Shown here in pieces: positions 17,476 through 26,395 of a DNA stretch of 64,000 nucleotides. The notes below the pieces were generated by a model that did no database searches, had not been told where the DNA came from, and saw only the letters and a list, made by a program, of their open reading frames with translations. This DNA comes from Mesorhizobium loti (GTDB lineage Bacteria; Pseudomonadota; Alphaproteobacteria; Rhizobiales; Rhizobiaceae), in NCBI GenBank assembly GCA_014189435.1, contig CP050293.1, positions 4,903,001 through 4,967,000 on the forward strand, read 5' to 3'. The position numbers and the translations under genes were made by a program. Numbering within the stretch: the stretch's first letter is position 1; each line of letters starts with the position of its first letter.

Positions 17476-19122
17476 TTATCGCGGTGCGCTCCGACAGGCA
17501 CATGATGCCGTGATCGGCACCTCTGAATGCGCCAGCGCCTGATCCAACTGCTGTCGGACCTGGCTGACCTCTACCGCGTCACCACGTCGGCTAAGGCATT
17601 CCAGCAGGCCGTGAAGGCTCCAGACGTTGCGTGGGTGTTGGCAAGGCCGCGGCAACGTCGCATCAAGCCCAAGGTCGGCGCGATAGACAGCCTCAGCTTC
17701 GGCATATCGTTCGGCATCCATCAGCAATGCGCCAAGCGCGTGTCGCGTCGGCTGCATCCAACCCCATGGCTCGTCATAGAGCAAATTGTCATCGAGATCG
17801 ACCGCACGCCGCAGGAAGTCCAGGCCTTCATGGACGCGGCCGGACTTGTAATACAACTCCCCCAGCATCATGGCTTCGGCAACCTCGAGGATATCGGCGC
17901 ATGGGTTGTTGAACAGCATGCGCTCGGGTTGCACTGCATCGCGCGCGGCCGCGAAAAGTCTAGCGCTTTCCTCTGCCTGGGGGATTTTACCGAGATTGGC
18001 CAGAGCCACGGTCCGGGCATAATGCAACAGGACGGTGCTGAAAGAGTAGAGCTCGGCATCGTCAGGGAAGGCCTCTTCCAGGATGCAGGACCAGCGGCCA
18101 AAGCGGATAAGTACGTGCAACTTCATCGGCGCGAAGGCTTCAAACATCTCTGGCATATAACGCACCACCGGCTCTGGCAGGTTTTCCGCCAGTGCCCTCG
18201 CGGCCTCGAAGGCATCCGAAGGGCGACCAAGAAACATGGCCCCGTAGATTTGAAAGTGAAGGTTGTGGATCCGGTAGACAGTGTAAAAGTTCTCACCGCC
18301 TGCATGAGCGAAATATGAACGATCCACCTGAGCCGCCTGCCGGTTGCGCACCACGACCTTGTTGTAGTCGCCGCAAAGCACGTCGATATGCGTCGCCATA
18401 TGCACAAGATGCCCAGAGTCTGGCACGAGGCGCACCAGCCGATCTGCATGCGGCAAGGCTTTTTCCGGCGTCGACGACATCTCCATCAGATGAATGTAGA
18501 AATGCAACAACCCCGGATGTACCCAGGCTGCTGGCTGGGTCGTGAAGGCGCGGTCCAAAACCGCGCGCGCTTCCTCCGTCGAGGTGCCAACCCCAGGCTG
18601 CCCGGTCCGAGTATCCCACAGCGCCCAAGGCGTGCGGTTGATCAGTGCCTCGACGAAGATCGCGGTCACATCCAGATCGTCAGGGAACCTCTCGTACACT
18701 GTGCGCATCGCTGCAGAGAAATCGTCATTCCAAGGGCCATAATCCGCAATCTCTGGATCAGTAGGGAACCGCGAGGTCAGCGCACCAAGCAATGCGCGCT
18801 CGACTTCGATTGCGGACAGATCGCACGCCTCCGCCAGCAATACATGCGCCCGCGTCAAAGCGACAATACGCTCTTCAGGCCCGAAGGAGGTCCATAGCTT
18901 GTTGTAGTTTGGGCCTAGACAGTGGGCAATTCCCCACCGCGCCATGACGTTTGAAGGCGCCACTTCGAGCACGCGCTCGTAACAGGCAATGGCCTCTTCG
19001 TGGTTAAATCCGTATTGCCAGATCAGCCCCCGGTCGAACCACATCTGCGCCTCGGAAGGCGTGTTTTCCAGCCGGCGGGAGAAGGTGCCTAGATCGAAAT
19101 ACGTCATCGTATCCAACTCCAT
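17476..19122 (-). CDS. tetratricopeptide-repeat protein
   Basis: A 548-residue soluble protein with no signal peptide. The N-terminus has a TPR (WFDRGLIWQYGFNHEEAIAC, YERVLEVAPSN). The rest is helical with further TPR-like pairs (EEARAVLDRAF, KALPHADRLVRLVPDSGHLV, AEAEAVYRADLGL). The block HMATHIDVLCGDY recurs in a family of bacterial TPR proteins of this length annotated only as TPR-containing. Its role is unknown. It converges on the broken cyclase gene and is not obviously in an operon. Confidence 0.82.
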   Translation of the reverse strand: MELDTMTYFDLGTFSRRLENTPSEAQMWFDRGLIWQYGFNHEEAIACYERVLEVAPSNVMARWGIAHCLGPNYNKLWTSFGPEERIVALTRAHVLLAEACDLSAIEVERALLGALTSRFPTDPEIADYGPWNDDFSAAMRTVYERFPDDLDVTAIFVEALINRTPWALWDTRTGQPGVGTSTEEARAVLDRAFTTQPAAWVHPGLLHFYIHLMEMSSTPEKALPHADRLVRLVPDSGHLVHMATHIDVLCGDYNKVVVRNRQAAQVDRSYFAHAGGENFYTVYRIHNLHFQIYGAMFLGRPSDAFEAARALAENLPEPVVRYMPEMFEAFAPMKLHVLIRFGRWSCILEEAFPDDAELYSFSTVLLHYARTVALANLGKIPQAEESARLFAAARDAVQPERMLFNNPCADILEVAEAMMLGELYYKSGRVHEGLDFLRRAVDLDDNLLYDEPWGWMQPTRHALGALLMDAERYAEAEAVYRADLGLDATLPRPCQHPRNVWSLHGLLECLSRRGDAVEVSQVRQQLDQALAHSEVPITASCACRSAPR

Positions 19123-19605
19123 GGCGGTCGGCGACTACCCGCCCAGACTACATCAAACCCCCGAAGGAAGGGAATCCGACTTCAGGATGCCGCCCGATCT
19201 CACCGTGCGATCTTCATCACGAGCCGCGATATCGTGCGCCTTTCCCAGCCCGACGCCGATTTTGGACCGGACCGACAACGATTTGCCCTAGACGGACCGA
19301 CGTCAACGAGCATTCTTGTGGATGTTCATTCGGTGCTCCGAAAATCGCTGAAGCTTCAACAAGCTCAGCTTTCCCGGCTCAGACCGAGTGGACAAACTAC
19401 TGAAATCTCACGTCTGGGGCAATTTCTGCCACAAAAGTCAGGCGCAAAACTTGGTGGCATCGTAGTGACTCCCACTCTTGCTGACCGCTTTCATGCTCAG
19501 CAGATCGAAAGCGACCAGTCCGATTCCACCTCCAGTCCGATCTCGCAGCAGAATAAGACCGTCGCGCGAAGCGGTCATCCGCTGCGCACGGATGACCTCA
19601 CAGCG
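19123..19605. other. non-coding gap upstream of the TPR gene
   Basis: This 483-bp stretch shows no convincing gene on either strand; short open frames in it lack ribosome sites and recognisable motifs. It separates the TPR gene from the truncated integrase that marks the edge of the decayed conjugative element. No tRNA or direct-repeat attachment site was seen next to the integrase. Confidence 0.4.
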
Positions 19606-20100
19606 TCAGATTTCAGTTCGTTCTGCCAGCAGCAATGCGTCTTCGATGTCGACACCCAAATACCGCACCGTATTGTCGATCTTGGTATGCCCGAGCAGAA
19701 TCTGGATGGCGCGTAGGTTGCCCGTCGCTTTGTAGATCATTGCAGCCTTTGTTCTGCGCAGAGAGTGCGTGCCATAGTCCGCTCTTCGAAGTCCAATCGC
19801 AGTGACCCATTCGTCGACCAGACGGGCGTATTGCCGTGTGCTCATATGGTGTGCATGGTTGATCCGGCTTGGGAACGCGTGGTCATCCACGGTGCCGCCC
19901 CGCCTCTCCAGCCACGCCAGTAGGCTGGCACGGACATCGCTGGTCAGTTCGAATTGGACAGGACGTCCTGTCTTTTGTTGAACGACCATCGCCCGCTTTC
20001 GTATATCCGGTCCCGTTACCAGATCTCTCGTTTTGATCTTGACCAGATCGCAGCCGCGAAGCTTGCTGTCGATGGCAAGACATTTCAGGAGAAAGCCCAT
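19606..20100 (-). pseudogene. tyrosine recombinase (integrase), N-terminus lost
   Basis: The frame encodes the catalytic domain of a tyrosine recombinase. It starts with LAIDSKLRGCDLVKIK, which holds the first catalytic Arg. THSLRRTKA provides His-x-x-Arg, and LLGHTKIDNTVRYLGV provides the distal His and the Tyr nucleophile. In intact members LAIDSKLRG is preceded by about 35 residues; here it is joined to unrelated sequence at about 20078. All catalytic residues survive but the arm/core-binding part is gone. Confidence 0.75.
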
Positions 20101-20980
20101 TCCTCATCGCCCGGCGTGATCAACCCCTGCCGCAGTCGGCAGTGAAGTTCATGCCACGACGGGTCAGTCACGAAGCCTTTCATGCTTCCACAAGCCTCGG
20201 CGAAGGAAATGTCGCCCAAACGGTCGATAAGATCACTCATCGCGCTGTTCCTGCCATTTAGGAACAGTTCGAGCGGATCATCATCACACTCAATGACCCG
20301 ATGTCCCCAAGCACCCGATACGTCGTCGGTTGCGAGAGCCTGCCGAAGATCTTCGTCCACGCCTGCGGCCTCGACCGCCTGGCAGACGACATGGCGCATC
20401 AAGGGGTAGTAGATCGGCTGATAGCTTCCTCCAAGCGCGCGCACGCCGGGCAGGATCGACAAAACCAGAAACGTAAGCAGGAGATTCGGGATAAGGCTGC
20501 GGTTTGCCAGCCGCTCGAGGATGTCGGAGGCTGCGAAGCGCGCCACCTTCATGCCGGTCGCAGGATCGATGAGTTCTCCGGCGACCAGACGCAGCGGAAG
20601 GCGTTTGCCATTTTCATAGAGCCAGAAGAAATCAGTACCGCGCGGGAGCCAGCCACTCCAAGGGCCAGACGCGAGCCCGTCGAGGCCGGCAAGGATGCTG
20701 GAAGCGAACTTCGGGTCTTCCAGCAGTCTCATGCGTAACCAGGAATCTGCGTCCGACAGATGGTCCGCCACCAGGTCGGCGATGTCCTCGTCGTCGATCT
20801 GCAGGAAGGCAAAGCGGCCTCCGAACATTTTTGGCCAAAGGATGAGATTGGCTGCCTTGATGGCGTGTGCTGGTCGCTCGAATTGCGTCTTCGGCAGAAG
20901 GCTACGAAGCAGCGTGAACGCTTCTCCCTCAGTGTTTGGCTCCGTCGGTAACAACTCGAACCTATAGGACCCCGGCCCGG
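20085..20980 (-). pseudogene. unrecognised gene fragment wedged between integrase and trbL
   Basis: One frame is open from the trbL stop to 20085 (about 297 codons) and looks like true protein: acidic and hydrophobic stretches such as FLQIDDEDIADLVADHL and LLTFLVLSILPGVRALGG, with a possible membrane segment. The frame remains open and protein-like right up to the trbL junction (SYRFELLPTEPNTEG), with no start codon or ribosome site there, which suggests a lost N-terminus. A TTG at 20954 is the only plausible start. I do not recognise the family. Confidence 0.5.
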
Positions 20981-21946
20981 CTAGCAGGCTGTGCCCGCGA
21001 TGGCGGCTCCGCCACGAGCTGCACTCGCAGCACCACCGCTGACAGCCGCGCCTCCGGACACGGCTGCGCCGGCGGTCGCGGCGCCCACTGCTGCCATGCC
21101 GCCGGCGGCAAGCCCGGTGCCGACCGCCGCACCCGCGCCGAGCTGCGGGCCGCCGGAGACGAGACCGTTGGCAATGCCCGGTCCAAATATGCCAAGGCCG
21201 AGCAGCGACAGCGCGGCCAGCACGATCGCCATGGCGTCGTCAATCGACGGCGTGTTGCCGCTGAAGCCCGCGGTGAACTCGGAAAAGAGGGTCGAGCCGA
21301 TGCCGATGATGACGGCGAGGACCAGCACCTTGATGCCGGACGAGATGACGTTGCCGAGCACTCGCTCGGCCATGAAGGCGGATTTGCCGAACAGACCGAA
21401 GGGGATCAGCACGAAACCGGCGAGCGTCGTCAGCTTGAACTCGATCAGGGTGACGAAGAGCTGGATCGCGAGGATGAAAAAGGCGAGCAGCACCAGCGCC
21501 CAGGCGAAGAACATGCAGGCAATCTGGATGAAGTTCTCGAAGAAGGACCAATAGCCCATCAGGTTCGAGATCGAGTCCAGCAACGGCCGGCCGGCGTCGA
21601 GCCCGGTCTGCGCTACCTTGCCGGGGCGCATGAGATCGTTGACGGCAAAACCCGTACCCGAAGCCTTCAGGCCAAGCCCGGCGAAGCTTTCGAAGACGAT
21701 GCGGGCGAGATTGTTCCAGTTGGAGATGAGATAGGCGAAGACGCCGACAAACAGCGTCTTCTTGACGAGGCGGGCCATCATGTCGTCATCCGCACCCCAG
21801 GACCAGAAGAGCGCCGCCAACGTCACGTCGATGACGATCAGGGTTGTGGCGATGAAGCCGACCTCGCCGCCGAGCAGGCCGAAGCCGCCGTCGATGTAGC
21901 GCGTGAAGATCTCGAGGAAATGGTCGATGACGCCCATGCCGCCCAT
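20981..21946 (-). CDS. trbL: P-type conjugative transfer protein TrbL, probably C-terminally truncated
   Basis: A 321-residue inner-membrane component of the Trb type IV secretion system (VirB6-like). It has at least five hydrophobic segments, for example FIATTLIVIDVTLAALFWSW, IACMFFAWALVLLAFFILAI and ISSGIKVLVLAVIIGIGSTL, then a Gly/Ala-rich tail. TrbL proteins commonly continue beyond 400 residues; here the tail stops abruptly at the junction with the unrecognised fragment. trbF, trbG and trbI, which normally follow, are absent. Confidence 0.85.
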   Translation of the reverse strand: MGGMGVIDHFLEIFTRYIDGGFGLLGGEVGFIATTLIVIDVTLAALFWSWGADDDMMARLVKKTLFVGVFAYLISNWNNLARIVFESFAGLGLKASGTGFAVNDLMRPGKVAQTGLDAGRPLLDSISNLMGYWSFFENFIQIACMFFAWALVLLAFFILAIQLFVTLIEFKLTTLAGFVLIPFGLFGKSAFMAERVLGNVISSGIKVLVLAVIIGIGSTLFSEFTAGFSGNTPSIDDAMAIVLAALSLLGLGIFGPGIANGLVSGGPQLGAGAAVGTGLAAGGMAAVGAATAGAAVSGGAAVSGGAASAARGGAAIAGTAC

Positions 21947-21947
21947 G

Positions 21948-22343
21948 TCAGTGAACCTCTGACCGAGAGGGCGCGACCTGGATCCCGGGAGCGGTCACAT
22001 CCGTCGGCTCCCCTTCTTTCCGGTCGGCTGACGCCGCTACATCTGGAAACAGCGTTGTCGGCGCTATCGGAGCAGTCGCCGTTGCCGGTGCCCGCTGACC
22101 GAGAAACCGGCGCCGGCTTTCTGCCCACGCCTTCAGACAACCGGGATCGCGAGGACCGGCCTCGCCGATCCCGGAACAGCGGCGCAATTCGGCCGCAAGT
22201 GGGTCTTGTGACGCCAAGGGACGGTCTCGCGTCGCAGGGACGCCAGGCTCATCGTCCTTGCTGCTCATCTCGATTGCGGTCACTGTTAGAGCGACCGCAA
22301 CGAAGACAACTGCGCCGATGCGGGCGAAGATCTTGCCATCCAT
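21948..22343 (-). CDS. trbK: TrbK-like putative entry exclusion protein
   Basis: A 131-residue protein with a single N-terminal membrane anchor (ARIGAVVFVAVALTVTAIEM). A conserved block LRRCSGIGEAGPRDPGCLKA then WAESRRRFLG follows, which marks the alternative TrbK family found between trbJ and trbL in rhizobial elements. The ATG at 22343 was chosen because it precedes MDGKIFAR and leaves a 10-bp gap after trbJ. In such systems TrbK excludes redundant entry of the same element. Confidence 0.78.
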   Translation of the reverse strand: MDGKIFARIGAVVFVAVALTVTAIEMSSKDDEPGVPATRDRPLASQDPLAAELRRCSGIGEAGPRDPGCLKAWAESRRRFLGQRAPATATAPIAPTTLFPDVAASADRKEGEPTDVTAPGIQVAPSRSEVH

Positions 22344-22353
22344 CGCGCGGGCC

Positions 22354-23094
22354 TCAGTTCTTGCCATAGAACATCTGCGCACTGCCGGGCTGGTAGCCCG
22401 AGCCCTGCGTCAGGAAGCGGCGGCGCTGCTCGCGGCCCTGCTCGGCGGCGGTCGCCTGTTCGGCCGATTGCAATGCCTGCGCCCGACCGTTCGCGGCAAC
22501 CACAGCGGTGAGATCGGCGAGTTGCTGCGCCTGAAGCGCGAGGAGCTGGTTGCCGGCCTGTGTTGCCTGAAGCGCGCCGGTCGCACCCTGGCTCTGGCCG
22601 ACCAACGCCGACATCTCACTGCGATTGGTGTCGATGTTGCCGACGACGCCCGCCTGCACACGCATGGCATCCTGAAGGCCACCAACCGTGTTGCCCCAAC
22701 GCGAGCGCGCCTCAGTGACGAGTTGCTGATCCGAAGCCGACAGCGAGACGTTGCCGTATTTCTGCTGGAAGGCCTGATCGATCTGTTGGACGTCATAGGC
22801 AATGTTCTGCGCCTGGCCGAGCAATTGCTGGGTGCGCTGCACGGACTGCTGGAGCTGTTGCAGCGAGGAGAACGGCAGGCTTGCGAGATTGCGGGCCTGG
22901 TTGATGAGCATCTGCGCCTGGTTCTGCAGCGAGGTGATCTGGTTGGTGATCTGCTCGAGCGAGCGCGCCGCTGTCAGGACGTTCTGCGTATAGTTGGAGG
23001 GATCGAAGACGATGAGGGCGTGCGCGGGTGTCGCCACCATCGGTGCGAGTGCGACGGGTGCGGCTAGCAGCGCGGCGGCGATGCGACGCCCCAA
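22354..23094 (-). CDS. trbJ: P-type conjugative transfer protein TrbJ
   Basis: A 246-residue secreted, coiled-coil-rich protein (VirB5-like). The signal peptide ends ATPAHA; then FDPSNYTQNVLTAARSLEQI and Gln-rich helices (LQQLQQSVQRTQQLLGQAQN). The start is a TTG inside the fused trbE remnant, so the native start codon may have been lost in the deletion that joined trbE to trbJ. The mature protein appears complete, ending QMFYGKN. Confidence 0.85.
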   Translation of the reverse strand: MGRRIAAALLAAPVALAPMVATPAHALIVFDPSNYTQNVLTAARSLEQITNQITSLQNQAQMLINQARNLASLPFSSLQQLQQSVQRTQQLLGQAQNIAYDVQQIDQAFQQKYGNVSLSASDQQLVTEARSRWGNTVGGLQDAMRVQAGVVGNIDTNRSEMSALVGQSQGATGALQATQAGNQLLALQAQQLADLTAVVAANGRAQALQSAEQATAAEQGREQRRRFLTQGSGYQPGSAQMFYGKN

Positions 23095-23764
23095 GCCGCG
23101 GCTCGAGCCCGCCGGTCAGTGGCTGGTCGGCCAGCAGGGCATCCAGATACATCGGCGTTTCGGGAACGCGGACACGATGGCGATTGGTCGAGACGCAGCC
23201 ATGCAGATAGGTCAGCGTCTGCGCGTCATCGAGCCAGCAGCACTCCGGCATGAACGCTTCGACCAGACGCAGGATGCGGTCGCTGCGGTCGGCGAACCCG
23301 GTCAGGACCTCATTGGGGTCGAGGCCCTTCTTCTCGCGCCCTTCGTAGAGCCAGCCTTCCGCTCGGGCGGTGTCTTCGGCTGGCGCAAGATAGGTCAGAG
23401 TGAGGAAGTAGCTGGACTCGAAATGCGCGCCGGCCTCCTCGAAGCCGGCCTTTCGCTCCGCATCGACCAGGGTGGAGGCCGCATCCGGAAAGTGGCTGTC
23501 GGGATAGCGGGTCGAGGCATGGCGCTGCGCCTCCACGAAGATCGCCCAGCCGGAGCCGAGACGGCGAAAGGCATTGTTGAGCCGGCCGGCGACGGCGACC
23601 AGTTCGGCTGGCACGGCGCTGTCGAGATCGGGGCCGCGAAAGCGCGCGGTCCGTTGGAAGCTGCCGTCCTTGTTGAGGACGACGCCGGCGCCGACCAACG
23701 CCACCCAGGGCAGGAAGTCGGCGAGCCGGCTGCTACGATTGTGGTACTCGGCAAGATTCATCAT
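23095..23764 (-). pseudogene. trbE: trbE fragment: N-terminal quarter of the transfer ATPase
   Basis: From the ATG at 23764 (RBS GAGGA) the frame gives MMNLAEYHNRSSRLADFLPW and continues as authentic TrbE to about residue 225 (MYLDALLADQPLTGGLEP). It then joins the trbJ leader out of frame. TrbE/VirB4 is normally about 800 residues, so the Walker motifs are all missing. A DNA-transfer channel cannot be energised without it, so transfer from this locus is presumably dead. Confidence 0.85.
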
Positions 23765-23778
23765 CGGCGCGTCCTCGC

Positions 23779-24075
23779 TCAAACCGTGAAATGCGCCGGG
23801 ATGCGCAAATGCCGGCGAACGACGTCGGCGAAAAGCGGATCGCGCTTGGCGGCCCAGACGGCGGCAACATGGCCGATCGCCCAGATGGCGATGCCGACGA
23901 GCCACAGACGCAGCCCCAGCCCGACGGCGCCCGCGAGCGTCCCGTTCATGATGGCAATGGCGCGCGGGGCGCCACCGAGCAGGATCGGCTCGGTCAGCGC
24001 GCGGTGCACGAGCACCGTATAGCCTGGCACGGTATAATCGGGCATTGAGCCGCCCTGTTCGACAGCGCCCTCCAT
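23779..24075 (-). CDS. trbD: conjugal transfer protein TrbD
   Basis: A 98-residue VirB3-like membrane protein. The start at 24075 overlaps the trbC stop (ATGA); an ATG ten codons later (24045) is the alternative. The sequence has VPGYTVLVHRALTEPILLGG, then two hydrophobic stretches (IAIMNGTLAGAVGLGLRLWL, VGIAIWAIGHVAAVWAA) and RDPLFADVVRRHLR, all standard for TrbD. It lies between trbC and the trbE fragment with the usual tight spacing. Confidence 0.88.
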   Translation of the reverse strand: MEGAVEQGGSMPDYTVPGYTVLVHRALTEPILLGGAPRAIAIMNGTLAGAVGLGLRLWLVGIAIWAIGHVAAVWAAKRDPLFADVVRRHLRIPAHFTV

Positions 24076-24407
24076 CAGACCAGCGCTCCGCCGCCGAACG
24101 AGAAGAACGACAGGAAGAAGCTCGATGCCGCGAAGGCGATGGACAGGCCGAACACGATCTGGATAAGCCGACGGAAGCCGCCCGACGTGTCGCCGAAGGC
24201 GAGCGTCAGGCCGGTAACGATGATGATGATCACCGCCATGATCTTGGCGACCGGGCCTTCGATCGACTGGAGGATCTGTTGCAGCGGTTGTTCCCACGGC
24301 ATCGACGAGCCGGCGGCATGGGCGGGCGCGGCGATCACCAGCGACAGCGTGGCGACGGAAATGGTTATTGGAAGACGATGGCGCGCGAGGCGCAGGCGTT
24401 GGATCAC
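24075..24407 (-). CDS. trbC: conjugal transfer pilin TrbC
   Basis: A 110-residue pilin precursor (VirB2-like). A signal peptide ends APAHA; then GSSMPWEQPLQQILQSIEGP and two membrane segments (VAKIMAVIIIIVTGLTLAFG, LIQIVFGLSIAFAASSFFLS) separated by a short GDTSGGFRR loop. TrbC pilins of this family are cyclised after processing. It overlaps trbB by 4 bp. Confidence 0.9.
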   Translation of the reverse strand: MIQRLRLARHRLPITISVATLSLVIAAPAHAAGSSMPWEQPLQQILQSIEGPVAKIMAVIIIIVTGLTLAFGDTSGGFRRLIQIVFGLSIAFAASSFFLSFFSFGGGALV

Positions 24408-25420
24408 GGATTTTCTCCTTCGGGGCTTTGGATGAGCAGGGGCGAACTTTCGTCACCTTCGATGACGGCTGGCGCGAGATGGTAATCACCGTCCGGGCGC
24501 AGGCCATCGACACGGGCGAGTTCGGACAGCCGGCGCGCGGAGCCGCGGCCGGAAAGGATGGCAACCAGGTCGATTGTCTCGGCGATCAGCGCGCGTGGAA
24601 CCGTGACGACGGCTTCCTGGATGAGCTGTTCCATCCGTCGCAGCGCGCCAATGGCGCTGCCGGCGTGGATCGTGCCGAGGCCGCCGGGGTGGCCGGTGCC
24701 CCAGGCCTTGAGCAGTTCGAGCGCCTCGGCTCCGCGCACTTCGCCGACCGGAATGCGGTCGGGGCGCAGGCGCAGCGATGAACGAACGAGATCGGAGAGC
24801 GACGCGACGCCGTCTTTCGTTCGCATCGCAACGAGATTGCGCGCGGCGCATTGCAGCTCGCGCGTATCCTCTATGATGACGACGCGATCGGCGGTTTTGG
24901 CCACTTCGGCCAACAGCGCGTTGATCAGCGTGGTCTTGCCCGTGGATGTGCCGCCAGCGACCAGAATGTTGGCGCGGGTGGCAACGCCCTGGCGCAGCGC
25001 GTCCGCCTGGCGCACCGACATGATCCCGGCCGCGACATAGTCTTCAAGGGTGAAGACCGCGACGGCGGGCTTGCGGATCGCGAAGGCCGGCGCTGCGACG
25101 ACGGGAGGAAGAAGCCCCTCGAACCGCTCCCCCGTCTCGGGCAGCTCGGCCGAGACGCGTGGCGCGCCGGCATGGACTTCGGCACCAACATGATGAGCGA
25201 CGAGGCGAATGATGCGCTCGCCGTCAGCTGCCGACAGGCGCTCTCCTGTGTCGGACAACCCCTCGGACAACCGGTCGATCCACAAACGCCCATCGGGATT
25301 GAGCATCACTTCGACGATGCCCGCGTCGTCGAGATAGCTTGCGATCGCAGATCCGAGTGCTGTGCGCAACATGCGTGCGCCGCGCGCGAGGCCTTCTGAG
25401 CTGTGATGCGAATTTGCCAT
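24404..25420 (-). CDS. trbB: P-type conjugative transfer ATPase TrbB
   Basis: A 338-residue VirB11-like hexameric ATPase. Walker A is [15 protein letters not shown] (about 155-169); Asp box [11 protein letters not shown], His box region [15 protein letters not shown] and the Arg-finger region RIPVGEVRG are all present. The N-terminal domain [20 protein letters not shown] is typical. It looks intact and of normal length. It normally follows copG directly; here a hipBA module intervenes. Confidence 0.92.
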   Translation of the reverse strand: MANSHHSSEGLARGARMLRTALGSAIASYLDDAGIVEVMLNPDGRLWIDRLSEGLSDTGERLSAADGERIIRLVAHHVGAEVHAGAPRVSAELPETGERFEGLLPPVVAAPAFAIRKPAVAVFTLEDYVAAGIMSVRQADALRQGVATRANILVAGGTSTGKTTLINALLAEVAKTADRVVIIEDTRELQCAARNLVAMRTKDGVASLSDLVRSSLRLRPDRIPVGEVRGAEALELLKAWGTGHPGGLGTIHAGSAIGALRRMEQLIQEAVVTVPRALIAETIDLVAILSGRGSARRLSELARVDGLRPDGDYHLAPAVIEGDESSPLLIQSPEGENP

Positions 25421-25691
25421 TCTGTCCCCGTTGCGACCCGGGGGAAGATGAACGCCCCAGAACGGGGATGATTAAGAGAGCCGCATCTCGAGTGGATTCA
25501 ACACCTTAATCGAGGCGTCGTAGCGTAGCGTGCAAATACAGGCGGTCGGCGGTGCGGCCCGGCGGCCCAGATTGCGGATTTCGCACCAGACCTGTTCCGT
25601 TGTAGCCGCGGCGCCGACTCAACATCGTTGTCGTGTTGGCGACGCCACCCTCCAAGTCTCTCCTGCTGGGCTAGACAGGCTGGGAAGGTCT
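25421..25691. other. gap between trbB and the hipBA operators
   Basis: About 270 bp without a clear gene. On the minus strand, roughly 25484-25620 is open and protein-like at the end (VLNPLEMRLS before a TAA), so a degraded gene tail is possible, but it has no start. An imperfect inverted repeat (CCCCGTT ... AACGGGG at 25437-25467) lies next to trbB. Confidence 0.3.
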
Positions 25692-25815
25692 GATCTATAA
25701 TAACATATCGATGCAGCAGTGCGATATGTTTTTACATATCGGTGCTTGAAGAGTTCTCCACCAAATGATATATTTACGCATATCAAATTTTGAAAACGAT
25801 ATGTAGAGGCATATC
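25692..25815. promoter_or_regulatory. four hipBA operators, GATATG-N6-CATATC
   Basis: Three palindromes share the form GATATG/A-N6-CATATC: 25723-25740, 25767-25784 and 25798-25815. A fourth, with a degenerate left arm (GATCTA-N6-CATATC), lies at 25692-25709. Centre-to-centre distances are 31, 44 and 31 bp, so the outer pairs are about three helical turns apart. The last one ends one base before the hipB ATG. The layout recalls the four HipB operators of E. coli; HipB-family binding and autorepression are inferred. Confidence 0.7.
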
Positions 25816-25816
25816 G

Positions 25817-26395
25817 ATGCTCTATTCGACGGACGAAATTCTCCAGACGCTCCGCAACGCCCGCGAGCAGAGCGGGCTGAGCCAGCGCGACCTCAGCGCT
25901 CGCGTTGGGGTTCCGCAAAGCCATATCTCGAAGATTGAAAGCGGGGGAACCGACCTCAGGCTTTCAAGCCTGGTTGAGCTCGCACGAGCGCTCGACTACG
26001 AACTGGTCCTCGTTCCGCGCAAGGCCCTGGCAGCGGTCGAGGCCATCGTCAGCAACGCTTACACAACGCTCAACGGCGAAGACCGCTCCGTGGTGTTCAA
26101 TCGCGCCCACGCTGCCCTTGCAAGGCTGAACCGCGACCATCCCGACGCTGCCAACTTTGGGGGGCTCGATCAGACACTGCGCGAGCTTGCGAACTTTCGG
26201 CTAAGTAGAACCGATCTAGAGGCGCTGCGCGCCATCGCCGAAAGGCTGATGAAACTACCGGTCGGCCCCAGGGCACTCTCGGCCATCGACCTCGCCTCGC
26301 GGCAACTCAAATCACTGCGCAACAGGATCGCCCACGCGCTCCCAGAAGCGCCGCGCCCGGCCTACGCGCTCGATGAGGATGACGAGGATGCCTGA
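25817..26395 (+). CDS. hipB: HipB-type antitoxin/repressor with long C-terminal domain
   Basis: A 192-residue protein. The XRE-type HTH occupies about residues 5-65 (ILQTLRNAREQSGLSQRDLS, VGVPQSHISKIESGGTDLRL). E. coli HipB is about 88 residues; here a helical extension of more than 100 residues follows (LRELANFRLSRTDLEALRAI, then a Lys/Arg-rich LKSLRNRIAHAL), ending in an acidic tail. The ATG at 25817 directly follows the last operator. It overlaps hipA, so the pair is translationally coupled. Confidence 0.88.
   Translation: MLYSTDEILQTLRNAREQSGLSQRDLSARVGVPQSHISKIESGGTDLRLSSLVELARALDYELVLVPRKALAAVEAIVSNAYTTLNGEDRSVVFNRAHAALARLNRDHPDAANFGGLDQTLRELANFRLSRTDLEALRAIAERLMKLPVGPRALSAIDLASRQLKSLRNRIAHALPEAPRPAYALDEDDEDA

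Noticed and set aside
20936..22369. A 477-codon open frame on the plus strand
   Set aside because: It is antisense to trbL and trbK, is extremely rich in Arg, Glu, Asp and Gly as expected from the mirror of membrane-protein codons, and has no recognisable motif.
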